NCBI GenBank assembly: GCA_024762235.1
Contig: JANTHT010000004.1
Span: 1-41,239, forward strand
Reading direction: 5' to 3'
Source: Sulfurospirillum sp.
GTDB taxonomy: Bacteria > Campylobacterota > Campylobacteria > Campylobacterales > QNZT01
DNA length: 41,239 nt
Shown piece by piece: positions 31,235-38,224 of this stretch (position 1 is the stretch's first letter; each line of letters opens with the position of its first letter). The notes below the pieces were generated by a model that was given only the letters and a program-made list of their open reading frames with translations, had not been told where the DNA came from and made no database searches. The position numbers and the translations under genes were made by a program.

Positions 31235-31765
31235 ATGAGATACAAAGAGGAGGTCAAGGCGAAAATCGCGTCGATCAGTGACGGGGAAGAGGCCTACGAA
31301 GAGCAGGTGCGCAGGATCGTCACGGAGATCTACAGCAGAGCTCTGGATGAAGCCAAAGTGACAGGCGAGTCTGTAGAGAGTGTCACCTATGAGATCCTCG
31401 AAGGGATTCAGGAGGCGCTTCTTGAACGACATGAAGAGATTCTGCGCAGGGTCTCGGAAGAGATGGTCGACATCATTCATGCGCATGCAAACGATTGTAT
31501 AGAGCTGCAGCATAAGAAGGCAAAAGCTGCGCAAGAGGCTTTTGAAGAGACGATCGCTCGCGAAAAAGCGCACCTGCACGAGTCACTTGAAGCCTTCAGA
31601 GCCTTCGCCAAAGAGAAGTCTCTCCACCACTTTGCCGCACATCTGCAGAGAGTGGAGGCGCATATCAAGGGCATCATGCACCAGATGGTGCAAAAAATCG
31701 CTTCACTTACACAAGATAAACGCATGCAACCTGAAAAAGAGGATCTACCGGATCAGGATAACTGA
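31235..31765 (+). CDS. Helical, charged protein of unknown function
   Basis: Start at ATG 31235 is fixed by ACGGAGG 7 bases upstream; a long upstream frame read antisense to EI24 is not coding. The 176-residue product (MRYKEEVKAKIASISDGEEAYEEQVRRIV and on) is almost entirely helical with heptad-like spacing (EEILRRVSEEMVDIIHAH, HKKAKAAQEAFEETIAREKAHLHESLEAFRAF) and no membrane segment. Similar helical proteins of unknown function occur in sulfur-oxidising Campylobacterota. It is transcribed from the strong promoter at 31132-31165 and is 62 bases upstream of the Crp/Fnr regulator, possibly in one unit with it. Confidence 0.75.
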   Translation: MRYKEEVKAKIASISDGEEAYEEQVRRIVTEIYSRALDEAKVTGESVESVTYEILEGIQEALLERHEEILRRVSEEMVDIIHAHANDCIELQHKKAKAAQEAFEETIAREKAHLHESLEAFRAFAKEKSLHHFAAHLQRVEAHIKGIMHQMVQKIASLTQDKRMQPEKEDLPDQDN

Positions 31766-31827
31766 AAAGTCAGGTTGGAAACGTTATGATTCACCTATAC
31801 AAAACCAAAAGAGGGTGAGACCATTCT

Positions 31828-32571
31828 ATGCCTGCTGAACCGATCGAGACTCTCCAAAACTCTGAACTGTTTGGCGGTGCGGATATGTCGCTGTTACAGA
31901 GGATTGTCAACGCAGGCGAAAAGATCTCCTGGCCCAAAGGGGAATCCCTCTCACCCGATATCGCACAAAAAGATCTCTTTGTCATCCTCGAGGGCAGACT
32001 CAAACTTTCTCAGGTCGACCCGCATACAGGAAGAAGTATCACCCTCTTTCTGCTTGGCAGCGGAGATATCTACGATATTTTCACCCTTCTTGACAATGCC
32101 GAGCATATCACATTTCCCGTCACGCTCGACCGTGTCGAGGCGTTGCGTATCCCCCTGCCGCAGGCACGAGAATGGCTTTGCCGGTATCCAGAGCTCAGCA
32201 ACCGATTTCTCCCCTATCTGGGGAAGATGATGCGTCATCTCGAAGATTTTTCCGAGTCGATGGTGTTCGACGATACGATGACACGACTGGCGAAGCTCAT
32301 CCTCAGGCATGTCGATCCCCAAAAATCACAAACCGACGGGCACCACCCTGTACGACTCATACACAATCTTTCACATGAATCTCTCGCCGAGATGATCGGT
32401 TCGGTGCGCGCCGTAGTGAGTACCCAGATACACAAGCTCAAAGATCAGGATATCATCTTCAGCAAACGGGGGCATCTGGCTGTCAAAAACCTGGAAGCAC
32501 TGCGTAAAAAAAGTGATCTCGCACTGCAGTGTCTCTGTCCGGAGCGTAAAAACAGAAAAGCGGATAAATGA
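31828..32571 (+). CDS. Crp/Fnr-family transcriptional regulator
   Basis: The 247-residue protein has the family layout: a cyclic-nucleotide-binding-like beta barrel (about 15-115; ELFGGADMSLLQRIVNAGEKISWPKGE, DLFVILEGRLKL, FLLGSGDIYDIFTLLDN), a long dimer helix, and a helix-turn-helix at 181-205 (SHESLAEMIGSVRAVVSTQIHKL). It lacks the N-terminal cysteine cluster of Fnr, with only C118 and two C-terminal cysteines, so it is not an obvious Fe-S oxygen sensor. The cAMP-binding signature is not evident either. It overlaps the amino-acid permease gene by 4 bases. Autoregulation through the Crp-like dyad at 31132 is possible but unproven. Confidence 0.88.
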   Translation: MPAEPIETLQNSELFGGADMSLLQRIVNAGEKISWPKGESLSPDIAQKDLFVILEGRLKLSQVDPHTGRSITLFLLGSGDIYDIFTLLDNAEHITFPVTLDRVEALRIPLPQAREWLCRYPELSNRFLPYLGKMMRHLEDFSESMVFDDTMTRLAKLILRHVDPQKSQTDGHHPVRLIHNLSHESLAEMIGSVRAVVSTQIHKLKDQDIIFSKRGHLAVKNLEALRKKSDLALQCLCPERKNRKADK

Positions 32572-33863
32572 GTGCCCCAACCAAAGCCTTCAACACTTTC
32601 AGCGCTGTCATGCTGGGTATCGGCTCGATGGTCGGTGCGGGGATCTTCATCGTCATCGGAGAGGCGGGTGCGATCGCCGGAAACATCGTCTGGCTCTCTT
32701 TTGTCATCGGGGGCATCGCCGCACTGCTGAGCGGATACTCTCTGGCGAAACTGGCGCTGCGCTACCCCTCACGCGGGGGAATCGTGGAGTATCTGGTGCA
32801 GTGTTTCGGGGAAGGGGTCTTTTCGGGCAGCGGAGGTGTCCTCTTCTACCTCTCCCAGCTCGTCTCCATCGCTGCCGTCGCCAAATCGTTCGGCGCCTAT
32901 GCCGCCACCTTCATGCATACGCCCGGTCACTGGGCCGACATCTTTGCCGTGGGTATTCTCCTCCTCTTTATCCTCATCAATCTGCTGGGCGCCACTTTCG
33001 TGGCGAAGTCGGAAAATATCATCGTCATCGTCAAAGTGACAGTGCTGTCACTCTTCACCGTCGCCGCGCTCTTTTTCGTCAAGCCGGAGCTACTGAGCGT
33101 CTCGAAGATGCCGCCGATGCTCGACATGCTCTTTGCCGTGGGACTCACTTTTTTTGCCTATCAGGGCTTCAGTGTCATCACCAACACCGTCGAAGAGATG
33201 CCCGATCCCGCACATACCATGATGCGTTCCATGTTCATAGCGATCGGAGTGGTGGCGCTGCTCTATATCCTCACCAGTATCGCAGTGCTGGGAAATCTCC
33301 CGTTCGAAAAGGTGATCGCAACGAAGGACTACGCCCTTGCCGAAGCGGCGAAACCGATCTTTGGCGAATGGGGCTTCAGGATCATGGCCGCGACCGCCCT
33401 GCTCGCCACCGCTTCGGCGATCAACGCCACACTCTACGCCGCCACCGAAATCAGTTACACGATGGCCAAAGAGGGGGATCTGCCCCCGATCTATACCTAC
33501 AACGTTTACAACTCTTATGAGGGACTTATCATCAGTGGATTCCTGATCCTGCCAATGATCCTCTTTTTCAACCTCGCGGAGGTAACGACCATCGCCGCAC
33601 TGGCGGTGTTGATCATACAGGGGATCACCCATGCGGGGCATCTTCTGCATATCAGGGAGACGGGTGCAAATCCCTGGCTCGTAGCCTCCGCGATGGCGGC
33701 GATGTTCGCTATCGCCTGGCTGACACTCTGGTATACCAGTAAAGATATGCCTCTGATCGGTTATGACTTGCTCGGTACTTTCGCTGTCGCTTTTGCGATC
33801 GAGATGGCACTGCGCTTCTTCACACAGCGCGTCATTACACGTCAGATCGACAGCGCGAAATAA
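32568..33863 (+). CDS. APC-superfamily amino acid permease
   Basis: The 431-residue protein begins NTFSAVMLGIGSMVGAGIFIVIGEAG, the first transmembrane helix of APC permeases with the GSMVGAGIF substrate-binding break, and has about 12 hydrophobic segments. YPSRGGIVEYLV and FFAYQGFSVITNTVEEMPDPAHTMMR are the matching TM3 and TM6/loop regions. Transport of an amino acid or related amine by secondary transport is inferred from family; substrate unknown. The start codon overlaps the Crp/Fnr stop by 4 bases, which suggests that the regulator may respond to the transported compound. Confidence 0.87.
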   Translation: MSAPTKAFNTFSAVMLGIGSMVGAGIFIVIGEAGAIAGNIVWLSFVIGGIAALLSGYSLAKLALRYPSRGGIVEYLVQCFGEGVFSGSGGVLFYLSQLVSIAAVAKSFGAYAATFMHTPGHWADIFAVGILLLFILINLLGATFVAKSENIIVIVKVTVLSLFTVAALFFVKPELLSVSKMPPMLDMLFAVGLTFFAYQGFSVITNTVEEMPDPAHTMMRSMFIAIGVVALLYILTSIAVLGNLPFEKVIATKDYALAEAAKPIFGEWGFRIMAATALLATASAINATLYAATEISYTMAKEGDLPPIYTYNVYNSYEGLIISGFLILPMILFFNLAEVTTIAALAVLIIQGITHAGHLLHIRETGANPWLVASAMAAMFAIAWLTLWYTSKDMPLIGYDLLGTFAVAFAIEMALRFFTQRVITRQIDSAK

Positions 33864-33912
33864 CCGCCGGAACCGCCCTGCTCTTTTACAGAAAATCCTA
33901 TCCTTTTTCCGA

Positions 33913-33918
33913 TATAAT
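33913..33918 (+). promoter_or_regulatory. -10 element of the CLC gene
   Basis: A perfect TATAAT lies 33 bases upstream of the CLC start codon in the 87-base spacer after the permease gene. No good -35 is seen. The presence suggests that the CLC gene has its own promoter. Confidence 0.5.
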
Positions 33919-33950
33919 GCGCCACGTCCAGAGAAGAGGAACACCCTGCC

Positions 33951-35234
33951 ATGCTTTTGAAATTACTCATCGCATCTATCATCACCGGCCTTATCAGCGG
34001 CATCTTCATCACCTTTTATGAACTGCTCATCACCTTCATGAGCTATTTCATCTTTTTCGGCAATCCGGTCGACACGATTCCCGAGCTGCCGGTCTGGTAT
34101 ATCTACCTCGTCCCTACCGTCGCAATCTTCATCGTCAACTATATCATATCGCGTGATAAAAATGTACGGGAATATGGCGTCAGTGAAATCGCAGATTCGG
34201 TGTGTGAAAACAGAATGATACTGACGATCCGGACACTTTTTCTAAAAGTGCTCGCATCCGCACTCTCCCTCTCCAGCGGCTTTCTTGTCGGTACAGAAGG
34301 ACCCAGTGCGGGTATCGGCGCGATGATCGCCTACCAGGTACACAAATGGTTTCGCATGCCCGCGATGTTTACCAAACTGATGATCAGTGTCGGTGCCAGC
34401 AGCGGTATCGCTGCGATCTTCGTCTCTCCGGTCACCGGTCTCGCGTTCGCCTTTGAAAATATCGCCTATCAGTTTCTCAAGCAGTACATGGGCTATCTGA
34501 TTCTCTCGGCGGTCATCGCTTTTTCCATCAGCCTCAACTTTCTCGAACCGATCATTTTTCAACATTCACACGGACGCCGGGTCGACCTCGATTACGTCTA
34601 CGCCAACCTGCTCTTCATCCCCTTTATCACGCTCTTTATCTACTTCTACCTCTTTTTGAAAAAGCGGGTGTTGCACTTCGTCGACCTCGAAATCTTTATA
34701 AAATTCAGTCGCTACAGAAACTACATCTTCGCACTGATCGGCGGCAGTATCGTCGGAACGATCATGCTGATCAAACCCGAAGCGGCTTTTTCCGGCAAAT
34801 TTATCGTGACGACACTGATCAACAAAGAGAGCCATATACCGCTCTTGTTGATCTTCGGCGTCATATTGCTGCGCATCATCGGAACCACCGTCGCGATCTA
34901 CGCCAACGCCGTCGGCGGACTCTTTCTGCCGCTGATGAGTATCGGCGCGCTGATCGGTTACGCTTTCGGTGAAGTCATGCTCGCCTACCACATCGTCGTC
35001 GAACCCTTCTACTTCGCTGCAATCGGCGCTGCGGTATTTATGGGAGTGCTGATGAACCTGCCGCTGACGGCGCTGATTCTCTCGCTGGAAACCACCTTCG
35101 ACTACAACGTCGTCGTCGCAACTGGCGTTACAGTCGTACTCGCCTCCTACCTCTCGAACCTCTACTTCGACATACGCAAGAAGGCAAGTACACAAAAAGA
35201 GAAGATCGACGCCAGAGAGATCGGGAAAGAGTAG
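33951..35234 (+). CDS. CLC-family chloride channel or H+/Cl- exchanger
   Basis: The 427-residue integral membrane protein shows the three CLC selectivity motifs: REYGVSEI (about 73-80, in place of GSGIPE), GTEGPSAGIGAMI with the gating glutamate E116, and the later GGLFLPLMSIGALIG. GASSGIAAIFVSPVTGLAFAFE (147-168) is the helix pair that follows in the fold. Retention of the external glutamate is compatible with either a channel or an exchanger. Such proteins help acid resistance and charge balance. A terminator at 35254-35285 follows the stop. Confidence 0.87.
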   Translation: MLLKLLIASIITGLISGIFITFYELLITFMSYFIFFGNPVDTIPELPVWYIYLVPTVAIFIVNYIISRDKNVREYGVSEIADSVCENRMILTIRTLFLKVLASALSLSSGFLVGTEGPSAGIGAMIAYQVHKWFRMPAMFTKLMISVGASSGIAAIFVSPVTGLAFAFENIAYQFLKQYMGYLILSAVIAFSISLNFLEPIIFQHSHGRRVDLDYVYANLLFIPFITLFIYFYLFLKKRVLHFVDLEIFIKFSRYRNYIFALIGGSIVGTIMLIKPEAAFSGKFIVTTLINKESHIPLLLIFGVILLRIIGTTVAIYANAVGGLFLPLMSIGALIGYAFGEVMLAYHIVVEPFYFAAIGAAVFMGVLMNLPLTALILSLETTFDYNVVVATGVTVVLASYLSNLYFDIRKKASTQKEKIDAREIGKE

Positions 35235-35253
35235 GGAAAAACAGGTGTAAAAG

Positions 35254-35285
35254 AGCACGCCTCGTCTGAGGAGTGCTTATATTTT
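35254..35285 (+). terminator. Intrinsic terminator after the CLC gene
   Basis: AGCAC-G-CCTC, loop GTCT, GAGG-A-GTGCT form a 10-bp-level stem with one internal mismatch, followed by TATATTTTG. It lies 20 bases after the CLC stop and just ahead of the convergent HdeD stop, so it may also serve that gene from the other strand. Confidence 0.7.
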
Positions 35286-35286
35286 G

Positions 35287-35844
35287 TTATGACTTCAGAT
35301 CGTCGTCCAGCTTCTGCATGAATTTTCCGCCCATAAAGAGTGCGAGACCGTCAAAAAGCAGGCTGATGCCTACGAAAATACCGACCAGATAGAGAGAGCT
35401 GAAGGGCCATCCGACTACGAAGAGTACCCCAAGCACCAGCGAGAGCAGTGCATTGAGCAACCAGATCCACCAGCCGGATGCCGGTCGCATGTTCATCGCC
35501 AGACCAAATCCCGCAAATGCATCGGTAAAGAAGTAGATCGAAAGCAGCAGGCCGATCGTCGCAGCCCCGCCGATCGGAACAAAGAGCATATAGAGCGACA
35601 CCAGAATCAGCGCAAACGCCTTGAGCCAACCCATCCAGTCACTACGGTCCGTCTGCCACGTAAAAATCGCAGCCGAGATCCCGGCAAAGAGCAGCAGCCA
35701 TGAGACAAACGCGACTGTCGCCATCGTCATAAACGGCGGAAACGCGATCCCCGCGATCCCCAGCAGCATGAAGATCACACCCGCGATCTTCGCATGTTTG
35801 CCAAACTTTTTAAACAATGATTCTTCTATCGGTATATTCCACAT
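35287..35844 (-). CDS. HdeD/DUF308 membrane protein
   Basis: This 185-residue protein consists of six predicted membrane helices in paired repeats (IAGVIFMLLGIAGIAFP, ATVAFVSWLLLFAGISAAIF, GWLKAFALILVSLYMLFVPIGG, ATIGLLLSIYFFTDAFAGFGLAM, WIWLLNALLSLVLGVLFVVGWP, YLVGIFVGISLLFDGLALFMGG). This is the HdeD family (DUF308), linked to acid resistance in E. coli at high cell density. Its role here is inferred only. It is monocistronic and divergent from the Hsp20 gene. Confidence 0.85.
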   Translation of the reverse strand: MWNIPIEESLFKKFGKHAKIAGVIFMLLGIAGIAFPPFMTMATVAFVSWLLLFAGISAAIFTWQTDRSDWMGWLKAFALILVSLYMLFVPIGGAATIGLLLSIYFFTDAFAGFGLAMNMRPASGWWIWLLNALLSLVLGVLFVVGWPFSSLYLVGIFVGISLLFDGLALFMGGKFMQKLDDDLKS

Positions 35845-36025
35845 TTCAAACTCCCTGATGCGTGATTTTTAGAAATTATACACAAATATCACCCTCTTAG
35901 GTTGATGCGTAAAGTTTAAACTTACAAACTTAAACGGACTTAAGAGAAGCACTTGTTAACGGTCGATTAATGCAACTGGATTACAATAACAGATATAAAC
36001 AAACTTTAGTACAAAGGAGTAAATG
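35845..36025. promoter_or_regulatory. Divergent control region hdeD / hsp20
   Basis: Contains the perfect 12-bp palindrome AAGTTTAAACTT at 35912-35923 and further AAACTT copies at 35919-35930 and nearby, which may be an operator. Plus-strand -10 candidates are TACAAT at 35982-35987 and TATAAA at 35993-35998; no -35 stands out. I did not find CIRCE or HspR-type repeats, the usual heat-shock operators. Confidence 0.4.
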
Positions 36026-36523
36026 ATGAAACGCAAAATTGTGACACTTCTGACAACAGCGCTGCTTGCATCTGCAGCTTTATGGGCGACAGAAGTCCGG
36101 ACATCCCAGAACACAGAAAACCCTTTCACTGAAATCGAAAAGATCCAGAAAGAGATGGATGCGGTTTTCAATCGCCTGCATCAGCATTTTCTGAGTGATA
36201 CAACATTTTCCGGTTTTCAGGGCACCTTCATCAAAACCCCGGCTGCCGATATCGTGGACAAGGGAGATCACTACCTCATCAAAGCCGACATACCGGGTGC
36301 CGATGCAAAAAGTATCAAAGTGACGGAGAAAGAGGGCATGCTCACGATCGAAGCCAAAACCGAAAATGAGAAAAAAGAGAAAGGGGAGAACTACGTGCGA
36401 CAGGAGCGCTTTGTCGGCGCCTTTTCAAAGATGATGACCCTGCCCAAAGATGCGGACGCCTCCAAACTCAAAACCGACTACAAAAACGGCGTTTTGGAAA
36501 TCACTATCCCAAAACGTAAATAA
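36026..36523 (+). CDS. Small heat-shock protein (Hsp20) with a signal peptide
   Basis: Of two adjacent ATG codons, the second (36026) is better spaced from AGGAG, giving 165 residues. An N-terminal Sec signal is clear: basic MKRKIV, hydrophobic core TLLTTALLASAALWA, probable cleavage near WA-TEV. The rest is an alpha-crystallin domain: FIKTPAADIVDKGDHYLIKADIPGADAKSIKV, the GMLTIEAKTE strand, FVGAFSKMMTLPKDADA, and the NGVLEITIPK C-terminal IxI-type motif. Hsp20 chaperones are ordinarily cytoplasmic; export to the periplasm would protect proteins there. Terminator at 36529-36548 follows. Confidence 0.88.
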   Translation: MKRKIVTLLTTALLASAALWATEVRTSQNTENPFTEIEKIQKEMDAVFNRLHQHFLSDTTFSGFQGTFIKTPAADIVDKGDHYLIKADIPGADAKSIKVTEKEGMLTIEAKTENEKKEKGENYVRQERFVGAFSKMMTLPKDADASKLKTDYKNGVLEITIPKRK

Positions 36524-36528
36524 CTTTT

Positions 36529-36548
36529 GATCCGGAGCGATCCGGATC
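36529..36548 (+). terminator. Probable terminator after hsp20
   Basis: GATCCGG, loop AGCGAT, CCGGATC form a 7-bp perfect stem immediately after the stop, followed by TACGATTTTT. The stem overlaps the end of the convergent Na/Pi cotransporter gene, so it may function on both strands. Confidence 0.55.
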
Positions 36549-38224
36549 TACGATTTTTCCCCAATTTCTTTTTTGACTTCCTCCTGTGCAAAGATCAGTG
36601 ACAAAATATTGCGCAGTGATTTGGTGAAACTTTTACTCAAGTGCATGTCATTGACGGCAATGGTCAGCATGTAAGAAGAGATATTGCTGTTTTTTGCCAT
36701 ATCTTCTATCAACATCATACTGTTTTTGTATGATCTGGCGATCTTTTGATAGATTTCATTCATCTTTTCGTACGCATCCTTTTCACCATCCAGTGCCCGC
36801 TCAAAGACTTGCACACTCTGTAGTATCTGATAGCGAAGGTTACGATAAAACTGCTGTTCTTCGGGTGTCTCTGCCTCATAAAGCGATTCCAGATCGGGTA
36901 GCATATCTTTGATGGCTTTGGCTGCAGTGGCCAGATAGGTGATTTTACGTGCCTGTATGTTGAGATAATCCTGAAAGTGAGGATCGTTACTGCTGACGGC
37001 CAGATGTGTGATAAAACGCAGTATCTCTCCCTCCAGCTGACGTGCTCTGGCATAGAGTCTGTCATAGGAGACTGCAAAATTCTCCGTATAGGTATCGAGC
37101 AGTTTTTCCGCACTTTCCCTGTCTTTGAGGGCTTTTGCGGGTGGAATATTGATAGCCAGCAAAGCGAAATTTTCCACTTCATGTGCCAGATGGATAATCT
37201 CTTTGTCCAGTGCCTCTGCGGCTACATCGGGCAGTTTTGCAGAGACATTGTGAATGTACTCTGTGATGTGTTCGGGCTCTTTTTTGAAGACTTTTTGCAA
37301 AGCGCGTGTCAGTGGATCGATAAAGGGATACCAGAGCAGGACACCCAGAAGATTGAAGATGGTATGAAACAGAGCGATCTGAATGACAGGATCCGCATGT
37401 GGAAGGATATACTCCGTAACCAAGACCAGCGGTTTCAGCAGTGCCAGCGCTACGGCACCCGTGGAAACATTGAACAAAAAGTGTGCGAGGGCGGTACGTT
37501 TTTTATCCGGCGTGCCGCCGATGGCACCCAAAAAGGCTGTCACTGTGGTACCGATGTTGGCGCCCACCACGAATGCCGCCGCTGCATCAAAGCCGACAAT
37601 ATGCGCAAACAATGCACTCTGGATAATCGCAATGGAAGCGGAGCTCGACTGAATCACCCCTGTGAGTCCAAATCCTATCAACGCGTACCAGTAGGGATTG
37701 TCGAAACGATAGCGCCCAATATCAAAAGCGGTGCTAAAAGAGGCGAAACTCTCCTTCATTCCCTCCAGACCCAGAAAAATCAATCCAAATCCGACCATCG
37801 CACCAAAGTAACTTTTCCAGCGACTCTCCTCTCCGGCGAGCACACTGCCAAGCCCGCCAATGCCAATAAACAGATATGAGAGCAGTTTGATATCCATCTT
37901 GAACCCCACAAGACCTACAATCCATGCTGTCACAGTCGTACCGATATTGGCACCGAAGATCACGGCGATCCCGCCAGAGAGGGACATCATCTGTGCACCG
38001 ATCAAAGAGAGTGCCATCAGTGTCACGACAGAAGAACTCTGAAACAGGGCAGTCGCCACCAGTCCGGTGAGCAAGCTTTTAAAATGGGTACCGGTCGTAT
38101 AGCGAATAACGCTTTTAAAGGCTCTGCCGGCAGCGGCTTTGATCTGGGACTCGAGATAGAGCATGCCAAAAAGGAAAAGTCCAAGCCCGCTGAAAGCTTC
38201 GATCCACAGTGTAATAGTCTGCAT
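36548..38224 (-). CDS. Na+/phosphate cotransporter with PhoU-like C-terminal region
   Basis: This 558-residue protein has the inverted NptA/Na_Pi repeats: QSSSVVTLM (62) with GANIGTTVTA (91-100), and QSSSASIAI (192) with GANIGTTVTA (221-230). The QSSS motifs line the transport path in this family. Residues from about 330 onward are helical and PhoU-like (HLAHEVENFALLAIN, ARQLEGEILRFITHLAVSS). Phosphate import by Na+ symport is expected, but many bacterial members are of unknown specificity. The ATG follows directly after the ribonucleotide reductase stop with no spacer, so the two genes share a transcript. Confidence 0.85.
   Translation of the reverse strand: MQTITLWIEAFSGLGLFLFGMLYLESQIKAAAGRAFKSVIRYTTGTHFKSLLTGLVATALFQSSSVVTLMALSLIGAQMMSLSGGIAVIFGANIGTTVTAWIVGLVGFKMDIKLLSYLFIGIGGLGSVLAGEESRWKSYFGAMVGFGLIFLGLEGMKESFASFSTAFDIGRYRFDNPYWYALIGFGLTGVIQSSSASIAIIQSALFAHIVGFDAAAAFVVGANIGTTVTAFLGAIGGTPDKKRTALAHFLFNVSTGAVALALLKPLVLVTEYILPHADPVIQIALFHTIFNLLGVLLWYPFIDPLTRALQKVFKKEPEHITEYIHNVSAKLPDVAAEALDKEIIHLAHEVENFALLAINIPPAKALKDRESAEKLLDTYTENFAVSYDRLYARARQLEGEILRFITHLAVSSNDPHFQDYLNIQARKITYLATAAKAIKDMLPDLESLYEAETPEEQQFYRNLRYQILQSVQVFERALDGEKDAYEKMNEIYQKIARSYKNSMMLIEDMAKNSNISSYMLTIAVNDMHLSKSFTKSLRNILSLIFAQEEVKKEIGEKS

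Noticed and set aside
32513-33520. 335-codon plus-strand frame over the APC permease
   Set aside because: Different frame of the permease gene, with Arg/His-rich translation and no membrane pattern; the permease frame has the correct start, motifs and helices.
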